Source of the DNA: Fastidiosipila sanguinis
GTDB lineage: Bacteria > Bacillota > Clostridia > Saccharofermentanales > Fastidiosipilaceae
DNA length: 64,000 bases
Assembly (NCBI RefSeq): GCF_002998295.1
Contig: NZ_CP027226.1
Location: 186,001-250,000 of the forward strand
Reading direction: 5' to 3'
Shown here: in pieces, positions 18,197 through 25,989 of the stretch
Layout: every line of letters starts with the position of its first letter
Position numbering within the stretch: position 1 is the first letter of the stretch
Notes under the pieces: model-generated
The model's input: only the letters and a program-made list of their open reading frames with translations
Database searches by the model: none
Told to the model about the DNA's origin: nothing
Program-made: the position numbers and the translations under genes

Positions 18197-19828
18197 ATGT
18201 CTGTAGCCAAAACTAATCAAGAACGAAGATTTGAACTAGCACTTGCGTATTATACAATTTTCGCAGTTTTGTTTGGATTAGTTAATGATATGAGAATTTT
18301 CCCGGGGCTTACCAATGTTATAAATTGGATAATGATTGCAATTGGTTTTGGCTTATTGTATTGCAAATCTAGTATAGAACGTGATAATTCGAGTTCCATG
18401 TGGCAAAACATAAGAGAATTAAGCGCCACTAGAAATCTACAGAAAATACTACTTTCTTTGTTCTTAATAGTAAATATTATTTCTATTTTGTTTAATCTAG
18501 AATATGACGTGTGGAAGAATTTACAGAGTATTTCCTATATGTTTGTCATGTTTTTCTTATTTTACAATCCGCTAAATACACATAGTAATAAAAATTATTT
18601 TGGCAAAAGAATGTTTTCGAGACTTGCTGTGGGTACGGTAACAGCGACTTTTGTCTTGACCCTGCTTTCATTATTCATGTATGCATTTGGTATAGCGTAT
18701 ACAGTTAGAGATACATATAAAATTGGTTTTGATATACACTCGAATCGACTCTGGGGAGTCTATAATCCTAATGGGGGATCATTAATTGCATTAATAAGCT
18801 CAAGTTTTTCTTTATATTTAATTCACTTAGATTGTGAAAAATACAAAAAGCTAGGTCATCGTGCTCACGTTGCTAAAGATGAAATTGCTCAAAGAAATTT
18901 GTCTGATAAATTCAAAAGCACATTTTTGCTTACGAATATTTTTTGTCAATATACTTATATAATTTTAGCCCAGAGTAGAGCAGTAATAACAGTAAGCTAT
19001 ATCTTTATATTCCTAGTTAGTAGTGGGTTTATATTTAACTGTCAGATGAATAAAATTAAGAATTCTGCAGGGGAATTTGAATATCCAGACCTGAAAAACT
19101 TGAATACTCTGAAGCTTAAAAACTTAGGCATAGCGATTCTAGCTGCACTTACTATTGTGAGTCTGTTGTTTTATGGAAACAAACTTTACTCGAATATGCT
19201 TTCTAAGGTGCCTTCTAACATGGCAGGTGTAAGGAATCATTTATTTAGTTTAGATGAAGAACCTGAGCAAGCCAAATTTTTCCTGAGTATAGAAGAGATG
19301 GGGAAAATTGGTTCAGGTAGAAAAGCTGAAAGCAAAAAGATTAATAAGGGTAGTGGTAGGTTATTATTCTGGGAGGAAACACTTGAACTTGTGCAAGATT
19401 CTCCTGTTGTAGGTTTATCTCATGATGGACTGATTAAAGAGATTGATGCAAAAATTACTGACAAAAACATAAGAGAACATTTTGCTTCTGGTGAAGTGCA
19501 TAGTGTGATTTTCTCTGCCTTAGGGTCATCAGGGATCTTAGGTTTATTGCTGTTTGTTTTATTTTTATTCTTACAACATTTAGATATTATACAAAGGTTT
19601 ATTAATGAGTTTAATGAAAAACACTATTTGAGCTTAGAGGCTTTGATACTTTATGCTGTTCTTATTTCTATCTTATTAGTAGACTTCGTAGAATCACGCA
19701 TATTGTATAATATAAATTATATTGCAATACTATATTGGATTTTCGCAGGCGAACTTAATGCTAGATGCAAATTAGCCTATAGCAAAGAACTAGTTAGTGA
19801 GAGTTATTCAGAGATTAAATTGACTTGA
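18197..19828 (+). CDS. O-antigen ligase-like membrane protein (paralogue 2)
   Basis: About 543 residues with the same layout as the preceding gene: ten or so membrane segments, GFDIHSNRLWGVYNPNGG in the middle, a long hydrophilic insert (about 345-395), then GSGRLLFWEETLELVQDSPVVGLS and GEVHSVIFSALGSSGILGLLLF. These match the O-antigen ligase family. ATG 18197 is preferred over 18185 because GGAG lies six bases before it. The pair probably arose by duplication and then diverged. It is followed by a response-regulator gene with no histidine kinase beside it. Confidence 0.65.
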   Translation: MSVAKTNQERRFELALAYYTIFAVLFGLVNDMRIFPGLTNVINWIMIAIGFGLLYCKSSIERDNSSSMWQNIRELSATRNLQKILLSLFLIVNIISILFNLEYDVWKNLQSISYMFVMFFLFYNPLNTHSNKNYFGKRMFSRLAVGTVTATFVLTLLSLFMYAFGIAYTVRDTYKIGFDIHSNRLWGVYNPNGGSLIALISSSFSLYLIHLDCEKYKKLGHRAHVAKDEIAQRNLSDKFKSTFLLTNIFCQYTYIILAQSRAVITVSYIFIFLVSSGFIFNCQMNKIKNSAGEFEYPDLKNLNTLKLKNLGIAILAALTIVSLLFYGNKLYSNMLSKVPSNMAGVRNHLFSLDEEPEQAKFFLSIEEMGKIGSGRKAESKKINKGSGRLLFWEETLELVQDSPVVGLSHDGLIKEIDAKITDKNIREHFASGEVHSVIFSALGSSGILGLLLFVLFLFLQHLDIIQRFINEFNEKHYLSLEALILYAVLISILLVDFVESRILYNINYIAILYWIFAGELNARCKLAYSKELVSESYSEIKLT

Positions 19829-19884
19829 ATTAATTGATATTGCTCTGCTGAAGTCAGTTATTTCATTTATGAGAACAGGGGTAT

Positions 19885-21360
19885 ATGGAAAATTTGCTAA
19901 ATATTATAGTTTGTGGTGATTCTAGATCAGGGCTTAGGTCCTCACTTAATGGTGTGGATTGGGCTGCTTGTGGTTTCAATTTATTATCTTTCTCAAAGGA
20001 TGCACAAGAAGTAATTCAGTTTTTAGAGGATGGTCAAAGCTTGGACTTGTTAATTACAGATGTACATGCTGGTTCTAAAAATGGTTTAGAGTTAATTGAA
20101 AAAGTTAATGAACTTTCTAGTGAAACAAAAAGTATTTTGGTTTCAGGGCATCCGGATTTTTCCTCAGCAAAAAGAGGGATAGAGCTAGGAATAGAGGCTT
20201 TAATGATGAAGCCTATAAATAAAGATAGATTTATTAGAGCACTTAATGATGTCAGAATCAAAATTCATAGGGAGAGAGATATAATTCTAAAAAACGACAA
20301 TTTAATTGACTGGATTAGAAATAACGATCTCTCAAAGTTAAGAAATGAACTAAAAAACTATGAGAATCCTATTTTTCTCGTGAGTAATGGAGCTGAAATT
20401 AAGGCAGAAATAGACCTTAAGCCTGGTTTATATGGTCAGTTAACGAGTTGTACTTGGGTCTATCTTGTTGACCATGCTTGGATTTTTAACCAGTCTTATA
20501 AGTATTCAGAATCACTCAAAGGTATTGGTATCCAAGAGATAAATAAACGCAATGATAATTACAAGCTCAAGTTGATGAATGCCTATAAATTGTCATGGCA
20601 GTTTTTTATGAGCCCAACGAAACAAGGACCTAAGATAACTTATAGAGATGCACATCCAGACAATTTATTTTGGTTTTATAAGAGAATTGGTGATGTATAT
20701 TATGCATTGCTTTCTTTAATGAACAATGCGATTTCATTGAATGATGCAGAGAATATTATAGACGCATCATTCAATGAATTTGAGAATATGGATACTAATA
20801 CTCTGACAATTAGAGAAGCCTTTAACCTAAATTCATTGTTCTTAATCAGACAAAAAGAATTGTACGATGAACAGAGTTTTTCCTGGATTCTAGGATTGGA
20901 TGTTTATGAGAACTTTTGTAATAAATATCTCAATTTATATAATTTACTCCGTATAGTTAGGAGTTCTATTAAAGAAAGTTGCGCAAATATTGTTAAATCA
21001 GCCGTTCCTAACAGTCATATGAGCGCCGGCGAAAGTTTATTGGAATATATTAGAGAGCATTTCAGAGAGCCTGTCGATCTTGTTTCGGCAAGTAATGCTG
21101 TAGGATACAGTGATTCTTATGCATCAGAGAAGTTACGTGAGCTTACTGGTATGAACTTTACTGAGTACTTGACCTATATAAGGATGAAGGAAGCTAGTTC
21201 TTTGTTGGATAATACAGATTTATCTGTCAATGAGATTTCATACCTGGTTGGTTATCAAGATCCTGCATATTTTAGGAGAATTTTTAAGAAGAATATGGAA
21301 ACAACTCCAAGTGAGTTTAGGGAAAGACCAGATGGTATAAACGAGAGAGGAAGAGAATAA
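19885..21360 (+). CDS. AraC-type response regulator with atypical receiver (YesN-like)
   Basis: 491 residues. N-terminal receiver-like domain (1-120): the phospho-acceptor Asp is in LLITDVHAGSKNG, Ser in SILVSGHPD and Lys in LMMKPINK. The acidic pair that binds Mg2+ at the end of the first strand is altered, reading VCGDS where VDDE is expected. The middle 250 residues are helical and unrecognised. The C-terminal AraC double helix-turn-helix is at about 385-485 (VDLVSASNAVGYSDSYASEKLRE; VNEISYLVGYQDPAYFRRIFKK). No sensor kinase is adjacent. Its stop directly abuts the next ATG. It could control the polysaccharide genes, but no operator is identified. Confidence 0.8.
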   Translation: MENLLNIIVCGDSRSGLRSSLNGVDWAACGFNLLSFSKDAQEVIQFLEDGQSLDLLITDVHAGSKNGLELIEKVNELSSETKSILVSGHPDFSSAKRGIELGIEALMMKPINKDRFIRALNDVRIKIHRERDIILKNDNLIDWIRNNDLSKLRNELKNYENPIFLVSNGAEIKAEIDLKPGLYGQLTSCTWVYLVDHAWIFNQSYKYSESLKGIGIQEINKRNDNYKLKLMNAYKLSWQFFMSPTKQGPKITYRDAHPDNLFWFYKRIGDVYYALLSLMNNAISLNDAENIIDASFNEFENMDTNTLTIREAFNLNSLFLIRQKELYDEQSFSWILGLDVYENFCNKYLNLYNLLRIVRSSIKESCANIVKSAVPNSHMSAGESLLEYIREHFREPVDLVSASNAVGYSDSYASEKLRELTGMNFTEYLTYIRMKEASSLLDNTDLSVNEISYLVGYQDPAYFRRIFKKNMETTPSEFRERPDGINERGRE

Positions 21361-22995
21361 ATGAGAATCAATTTTCATGGAGCAGCAAGATTTGTAACTG
21401 GGTCTAATCACTTGATTGAGACTAAGAATGGGGAAAAGTTCCTGTTGGATATGGGAATGTTCCAAGGTTCTAAACAAGAAGAAAAGTTAAATTTCGAGGA
21501 ATTACCCTTTGCGGCAAGCGAGATTGACTTTGTTATTCTGTCACATGCACATATAGATCACAGTGGTAGATTGCCTAAATTAGCAAAAGCAGGTTTTAAC
21601 GGTAAGATTTATACGACTCCAGCAACAAAAGATTTAACCGAAATAATGTTATCTGACTCAGCCCATATTCAAGAGTCGGATGCAGAATGGGAAAATCGAA
21701 AACGTGAGCGTAAGGGAGAAGCTTTAATTGAACCGTTGTACGAGCAAGCAGATGTTGATAAAGCTATGGGTCTCTTCGAAACATACAGATATGGTGAGAT
21801 TTTTCAAGTAAGTGAAAATATAAAAGTTAGATTTAGAGATGCTGGTCATATATTAGGTTCTGCTATTATTGAAATCTGGGTAACGGAAGATGATAAGACT
21901 GCTAAATTGGTTTTCACGGGAGATTTGGGAGTTAAAGGTCATTCCTTAATCAATGATCCAGAGTATATAGATTCAGCAGATTATATAATTATGGAGTCAA
22001 CTTATGGAAATACATTGCATTCGAATTATGGCGACTCTCTAGAGAATTTAATGAGCACCATTGAGAGGGTAACCTCAGAAGGTGGTACTGTAATTATTCC
22101 AAGTTTTGCTGTAGGAAGAACTCAAGAGATTATTTATGAGTTAAACAAACATTACGAACTAACTCATGGAGGCCAGAACAATCCAATTAAATTCTTTGTA
22201 GATAGTCCTCTCGCAGTTCGTGCTACAAAAGTTTTTACAGAGAACACTAATATTTTGCACGCTGAAGCGCAAGAATTAATCCGTAGTGGCGATAATATTT
22301 TTGCATTCCCTAATCTTTTTTACACAAAAACAGTTGAAGAGTCAAAGGCTCTCAATACTGATAGTTCACCAAAAGTCATTATCTCTGCAAGTGGTATGGC
22401 TACCGGTGGTAGGGTAGTTCATCACTTGAAACATCATCTCTGGGATGAGAAGAATGCTGTCATATTCGTTGGTTATCAGGCTCAAGGAACTGCAGGCAGA
22501 CTTATTTCAGATGGTATAGATAAAATTAAATTAGCTGGTGATTGGATTGCTAATAATGCCCAGATTTATAATATGCCAGGCTTTAGTGCCCATGCTGACC
22601 AAGCGTATATTATGGAGTGGTTAGGACAATACGAACGTAAGCCTAATAGAATCTTCCTTGTTCATGGAGAGGAAGATGAGATGTACCCTCTCAGAGATTT
22701 GATTCAAACTGAGCTAGATATTAAAGTTGTAACACCAGGCTTGCACTCATACGTTGATTTGAACTTCAATGACTTAGACGAGATTGATATGCATGAAGTT
22801 AGTGAAGCTAACGAGTTGCAAGAGAGAGCTCTTCTCGATAAACAGATTGATAAGATTAAGTTAATGCTTGCTGAAATTGAAGATAGAGAGATTGATAGCA
22901 GCGATATGGATAGAGAAAAACGTCAAGCTATACTACGTAAGTTAAATGAGTTGGAAGATAACTTGATGGATTTCAACATGCTGAGTGGTAGGTAG
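21361..22995 (+). CDS. MBL-fold beta-CASP RNA-metabolism hydrolase
   Basis: 544-residue metallo-beta-lactamase-fold protein with a beta-CASP insertion. The zinc site is SHAHIDHSGRLP (about residue 61), with the further histidine in DAGHILGS and Asp in FTGDLG. The beta-CASP part has IIPSFAVGRTQEI and ISASGMATGGRV. The C-terminal histidine is in LVHGE. An extra charged helical tail (about 475-544) follows. Relatives (YhfI/CPSF-like) are exo- or endoribonucleases. It abuts the response-regulator stop with no gap, so translation is probably coupled. A terminator follows at 23033. Confidence 0.85.
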   Translation: MRINFHGAARFVTGSNHLIETKNGEKFLLDMGMFQGSKQEEKLNFEELPFAASEIDFVILSHAHIDHSGRLPKLAKAGFNGKIYTTPATKDLTEIMLSDSAHIQESDAEWENRKRERKGEALIEPLYEQADVDKAMGLFETYRYGEIFQVSENIKVRFRDAGHILGSAIIEIWVTEDDKTAKLVFTGDLGVKGHSLINDPEYIDSADYIIMESTYGNTLHSNYGDSLENLMSTIERVTSEGGTVIIPSFAVGRTQEIIYELNKHYELTHGGQNNPIKFFVDSPLAVRATKVFTENTNILHAEAQELIRSGDNIFAFPNLFYTKTVEESKALNTDSSPKVIISASGMATGGRVVHHLKHHLWDEKNAVIFVGYQAQGTAGRLISDGIDKIKLAGDWIANNAQIYNMPGFSAHADQAYIMEWLGQYERKPNRIFLVHGEEDEMYPLRDLIQTELDIKVVTPGLHSYVDLNFNDLDEIDMHEVSEANELQERALLDKQIDKIKLMLAEIEDREIDSSDMDREKRQAILRKLNELEDNLMDFNMLSGR

Positions 22996-23032
22996 GTTAT
23001 AGAACCGTATCTTTTTAACGTCGTGAAAATAA

Positions 23033-23090
23033 AAACCCTTTAGATTCGCTGAAAATGAGTTTTTCGCTTCGGCACCTAAAGGGTTTATTG
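23033..23090 (+). terminator. Rho-independent terminator
   Basis: Perfect 11-bp stem AAACCCTTTAG / CTAAAGGGTTT (23033-23043 with 23076-23086), a long structured loop, and T-rich flanks. It separates the MBL gene from the converging trmB gene. Confidence 0.75.
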
Positions 23091-23162
23091 TTTGTAATAG
23101 ATAAAAATCCAGATGAGAGTTACTTGTTCAAGAAAGGTGAAAATTACTTATTTATAAGCTAT

Positions 23163-23879
23163 CTAATCACGGAACTTTGGATCTCTTTCATCTTTGTAGT
23201 TTCTAGCAATTTCAGCTAGTTCTTCCTCGTTTCCAGGAAGTTTTTGTACATAAATAGCTTTGATATTAATACCATCATTTCTCCAACGTTCTTCATATTC
23301 TGTGAGGATAGAGCGAGGGTCTTGATTGGAATCAGTTACTAGATTCTCCGTTGAGTTAAGAATCTTGAAGTTCATTAGTTCAAAGTATTCTAAACTCTTT
23401 TCGTAAAGCTCTTGATCATCAGTCTTGAACCAAATTTCACCATAGTCTTTCAATATTTTTCTATATTGAATTAATTGTCTAGGGTGAGTTAGACGACGTT
23501 TGTTATGGCGAGTTTTTGGCCAAGGATTAGGGAAGTTTATAAAGATTTCGCTAGCTTCATTTTCTGCAAAATAATCATAAATTTTAGAGATATCATAGTT
23601 CAAAAGTCTAGCATTCTTAGGCTTTAATGGAGCAATTAGGCGGTTAGCTTTGGCCACTGCAAGAATCTCAATATCAATGCCAAGATAGTTATAGTCTGGC
23701 CTACTTTGAGATAGTTCTTGCAAAAATCTACCTTTGCCACAACCCAATTCTAAGCTTAGAGGTAGTTCAGGGTTATCAAAGAAACTAGACCAATAATTCT
23801 TATATTCTTCTGGATTGGTACATACAAATGGGCTAGCCTCAATTTCTGGTAATGCCCATGGTTTATATCTAAAACGCAT
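23163..23879 (-). CDS. trmB: tRNA (guanine-N7)-methyltransferase
   Basis: 238-residue SAM-dependent methyltransferase of the TrmB family, which makes m7G46 in tRNA. The SAM site is LELGCGKGRFLQEL (about residues 43-56). The family hallmark FINFPNPWPKTRHNKRRLTHP (about 113-133) is intact, and the C-terminal TEYEERWRNDG is typical. Full length. It is on the minus strand, its promoter side facing the IS3 element and the predicted ABC-operon promoter. Confidence 0.95.
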   Translation of the reverse strand: MRFRYKPWALPEIEASPFVCTNPEEYKNYWSSFFDNPELPLSLELGCGKGRFLQELSQSRPDYNYLGIDIEILAVAKANRLIAPLKPKNARLLNYDISKIYDYFAENEASEIFINFPNPWPKTRHNKRRLTHPRQLIQYRKILKDYGEIWFKTDDQELYEKSLEYFELMNFKILNSTENLVTDSNQDPRSILTEYEERWRNDGINIKAIYVQKLPGNEEELAEIARNYKDERDPKFRD

Positions 23880-23935
23880 ATTATTATCGCCTCACAAAAA
23901 ATAATACTAAGAGTTTAACATAAATTTTAAACTGC

Positions 23936-23980
23936 TTGTAAAATAAAAACTGTAGTAGTACAATTAGTACAGATAGTACA
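23936..23980 (+). promoter_or_regulatory. Predicted promoter with triple TAGTACA operator, orphaned by an IS
   Basis: TTGTAA at 23936-23941 and TACAAT at 23959-23964 are spaced by exactly 17 bases. Overlapping and following the -10 are three copies of TAGTACA at 23956, 23965 and 23974, a strict 9-base period, as expected for a regulator site. It points toward the GntR/ABC operon, but a 1.5-kb IS3 element now lies between. Whether GntR binds it is inferred. Confidence 0.5.
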
Positions 23981-24068
23981 GATGAGTGAAAAAGTAAATT
24001 TTTCTATTAAATGAAGTGAATTTTAAATTTAGTGAGTATTGATGTGACCCCCAAAAGTTAGACTTTTT

Positions 24069-24105
24069 TAGCGTAGCAGTTTATATGACTGCTACGCTAT
24101 TTTTA
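24069..24105 (+). terminator. Hairpin terminator inside the left end of the IS3 element
   Basis: 12-bp stem built on AGCGTAGCAGT / ACTGCTACGCT with a 7-base loop and a T run on the + strand side only. It would stop + strand transcripts entering the IS, including any from the promoter at 23936. Confidence 0.65.
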
Positions 24106-25032
24106 TGCAGCCAAGAGTCTAAGCCTGTATTGCACTGGACTTAGCCATCCTAATTTTTCTTTAATCCTTTGTTCATTATAATACTTTATATATCGTTCTA
24201 TTTCTGACTTTAGCTCATCATAGCTATAGTAAGTAACACCATAATAGATTTCTTGCTTAAGTAGTCCAAAGAAGTTCTCCATAACAGCGTTATCACGACA
24301 GTTGCCCTTACGAGACATACTTTGGAAGATTCTTTCTTCTTTTAGACGATGAGAGTATGCTTTCATTTGGTAAGCCCAGCCTTGATCCGAATGGAAAGTC
24401 CTTCTATATTTGCAATCTGATGTTATTGCAATAGCCTGTTCCAATGCACCCATGACATTTTTAGCAGAAGGATTCTTGTCAATTGCATAGCTTATTATTT
24501 CACCATTACACATATCCATAAATGGATCCAGATAGAGCTTATGCATTGTCATGTGACCCTTAGCATTAATCTCATAATACTTAAACTCTGTAGTATCTGT
24601 TGTAATCTTCTGATGTGGAATATATGTATTAAATCGTCTCCTTATGCGATTAGGAGCAACCGTTCCGACTTTACCTTTGTACGAACTGTACTTTCGGCTC
24701 TTTCGAGTGAAGGAGGTAACCTGCAAAACAAGTTTTTGCATTATACGTTGTACTTTCTTTTTGTTCACACAGTAGCCTTGGTTTCTTAATTCTCCAACCA
24801 CTCGACGATAACCATAATTCTTGTGAGTCTCTCTGATTTCAATAATCTTATCCTCGATTTCTTTATCAGGGTTCTCTCTATAGAATCTTTTCTGCCAGTA
24901 CATATATGTTGCTTTAGGCATGCTTGTATAAGAGAGAAGGTCTTTTAGTTTGAATTCTCCTCGGAGACTGTTGATGACGAGTGCCGTTCTCTCATTTTTG
25001 CCTCGTCCTCTAAACGCAGTCTCCTCAGTTCT
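24103..25032 (-). CDS. IS3-family transposase OrfB (made by -1 frameshift)
   Basis: DDE integrase part of the IS3 transposase. Catalytic residues are visible in ITTDTTEF, FHSDQGW and NAVMENFFGLLKQE. The first in-frame ATG is at 24921, but the frame is open without a stop back to a TTTAAAA slippery site in OrfA (25032-25038). The added N-terminus (INSLRGEFKLKDLLSYTS) looks like a genuine OrfB start. The functional product is therefore most likely an OrfAB fusion. Confidence 0.88.
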   Translation of the reverse strand, partial: RTEETAFRGRGKNERTALVINSLRGEFKLKDLLSYTSMPKATYMYWQKRFYRENPDKEIEDKIIEIRETHKNYGYRRVVGELRNQGYCVNKKKVQRIMQKLVLQVTSFTRKSRKYSSYKGKVGTVAPNRIRRRFNTYIPHQKITTDTTEFKYYEINAKGHMTMHKLYLDPFMDMCNGEIISYAIDKNPSAKNVMGALEQAIAITSDCKYRRTFHSDQGWAYQMKAYSHRLKEERIFQSMSRKGNCRDNAVMENFFGLLKQEIYYGVTYYSYDELKSEIERYIKYYNEQRIKEKLGWLSPVQYRLRLLAA

Positions 25033-25523
25033 TTTAAAAAGGCATTCTCAATTTTTAGTTTAAGCAATTCATCTTCTAGTTCTTTAACATATTCTGCACT
25101 TGTATCAACTATTTTTTCTTCTAATTGTTTAGCTTTACTATCTATCTTAGGTTTATCCAATTTTCTCTTTCGACCTTTCTTACGAGGTTTCAAAGCATCA
25201 GGACCAGCAACACGAAAGCGGTTAACCCAGTTACAAATCATACTTGGATTGTTTATACCTTCTCGGATCGCCAAGTCTTGGTATGAAATCTCACTTGATA
25301 GATATAACTCTACAACATAAAGCTTCTTTTCGAAAGAATATTTTGCTTTTTTACGAGAACGCATTAATCCTTCATCGCCAAACGCCTTATATGCATTGAT
25401 CCATTTGCGTATTTGAGAATTAGAGCCAAATCCATATTTTTTAGAAAGATAATCCAGTCCACCTTTACCATCCAAATATTCTAAAACAACTTTCTTCTTG
25501 AATTCAAAACTATGTTTTGCCAT
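24945..25523 (-). CDS. IS3-family transposase OrfA (helix-turn-helix)
   Basis: 192 residues. Two successive helix-turn-helix domains (KKYGFGSNSQIRKWINAY and LAIREGINNPSMICNWVNRF) are followed by a basic stretch and a leucine-zipper coiled coil (about 135-175), as in IS150-type OrfA. The start at 25523 has GGGAGGT upstream. An upstream in-frame ATG at 25580 lies in the terminal repeat and is rejected. Confidence 0.9.
   Translation of the reverse strand: MAKHSFEFKKKVVLEYLDGKGGLDYLSKKYGFGSNSQIRKWINAYKAFGDEGLMRSRKKAKYSFEKKLYVVELYLSSEISYQDLAIREGINNPSMICNWVNRFRVAGPDALKPRKKGRKRKLDKPKIDSKAKQLEEKIVDTSAEYVKELEDELLKLKIENAFLKELRRLRLEDEAKMRERHSSSTVSEENSN
25032..25038 (-). other. Programmed -1 frameshift site of the IS3 element
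   Basis: On the minus strand T TTA AAA is read in the OrfA frame, the X-XXY-YYZ pattern. Slipping back one base enters a frame that stays open into OrfB. Confidence 0.6.
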
Positions 25524-25626
25524 AAAAATACCGACCTCCCAATCGTTAGATTTTGGTCTAACTTTTGGGGGTCGGTACATATTTGTAGAGTTTTTTTATT
25601 AAGTTTTTAATCGGGAGGTGTTTAAA

Positions 25627-25989
25627 TTGTTAAATATAGACGGAAGAGATAAACGTCCCATTTACCAACAGATCATAGATAAAGTAGTGTTATTAGTGGG
25701 TACCGGTGTCTGGGAAGAAGGCGAGAAATTACCATCAATACGAAGCCTAGCTCAGGATCTTGGAGTGAATGCAAATACCGTGGCTAGAGCGTATACAGAA
25801 TTAGAGTATAGAGGAATTATAGTTACAGTTCCTAAGAGTGGAACTTTTGTGGCTAAAGTTGACCTGGCGACAGAGGTTGAGGCTGATGCCCGCAAAGAAA
25901 TAGAAAATGTTTTTAATAAATATATAAGCTTAGGTATATCAAAAGAAAAGTTAGAAGGTATTTCAATGGAGGTATTAAAACATGCTTAA
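25627..25989 (+). CDS. GntR-family regulator, YtrA type
   Basis: 120 residues. N-terminal winged helix (about 5-70: RPIYQQIIDKV ... KLPSIRSLAQDLGVNANTVARAYTELEYRGII) and a short C-terminal helical dimerisation tail, the YtrA-subfamily layout with no ligand-binding domain. TTG 25627 is chosen because GGGAGGT lies seven bases before it; GTG 25618 would overlap that site. It overlaps the ABC ATPase by eight bases. YtrA-type regulators usually repress their own ABC operon and respond to cell-envelope stress. The IS3 end is 47 bases upstream. Confidence 0.88.
   Translation: MLNIDGRDKRPIYQQIIDKVVLLVGTGVWEEGEKLPSIRSLAQDLGVNANTVARAYTELEYRGIIVTVPKSGTFVAKVDLATEVEADARKEIENVFNKYISLGISKEKLEGISMEVLKHA

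Larger units (their letters stand above)
24040..25579 (-). mobile_element. IS3-family insertion sequence (IS150-like), apparently intact
   Basis: 1540-bp element with overlapping OrfA and OrfB on the minus strand. Terminal inverted repeats share GACCCCCAAAAGTTAGAC (24046 onward and, inverted, ending at 25579); both ends begin TG. A 3-bp TAT target duplication flanks it (24037-24039, 25580-25582), fitting IS3 habits. A terminator hairpin just inside the left end would block transcription entering from the left. It lies between a predicted promoter and the GntR/ABC operon. Confidence 0.9.
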
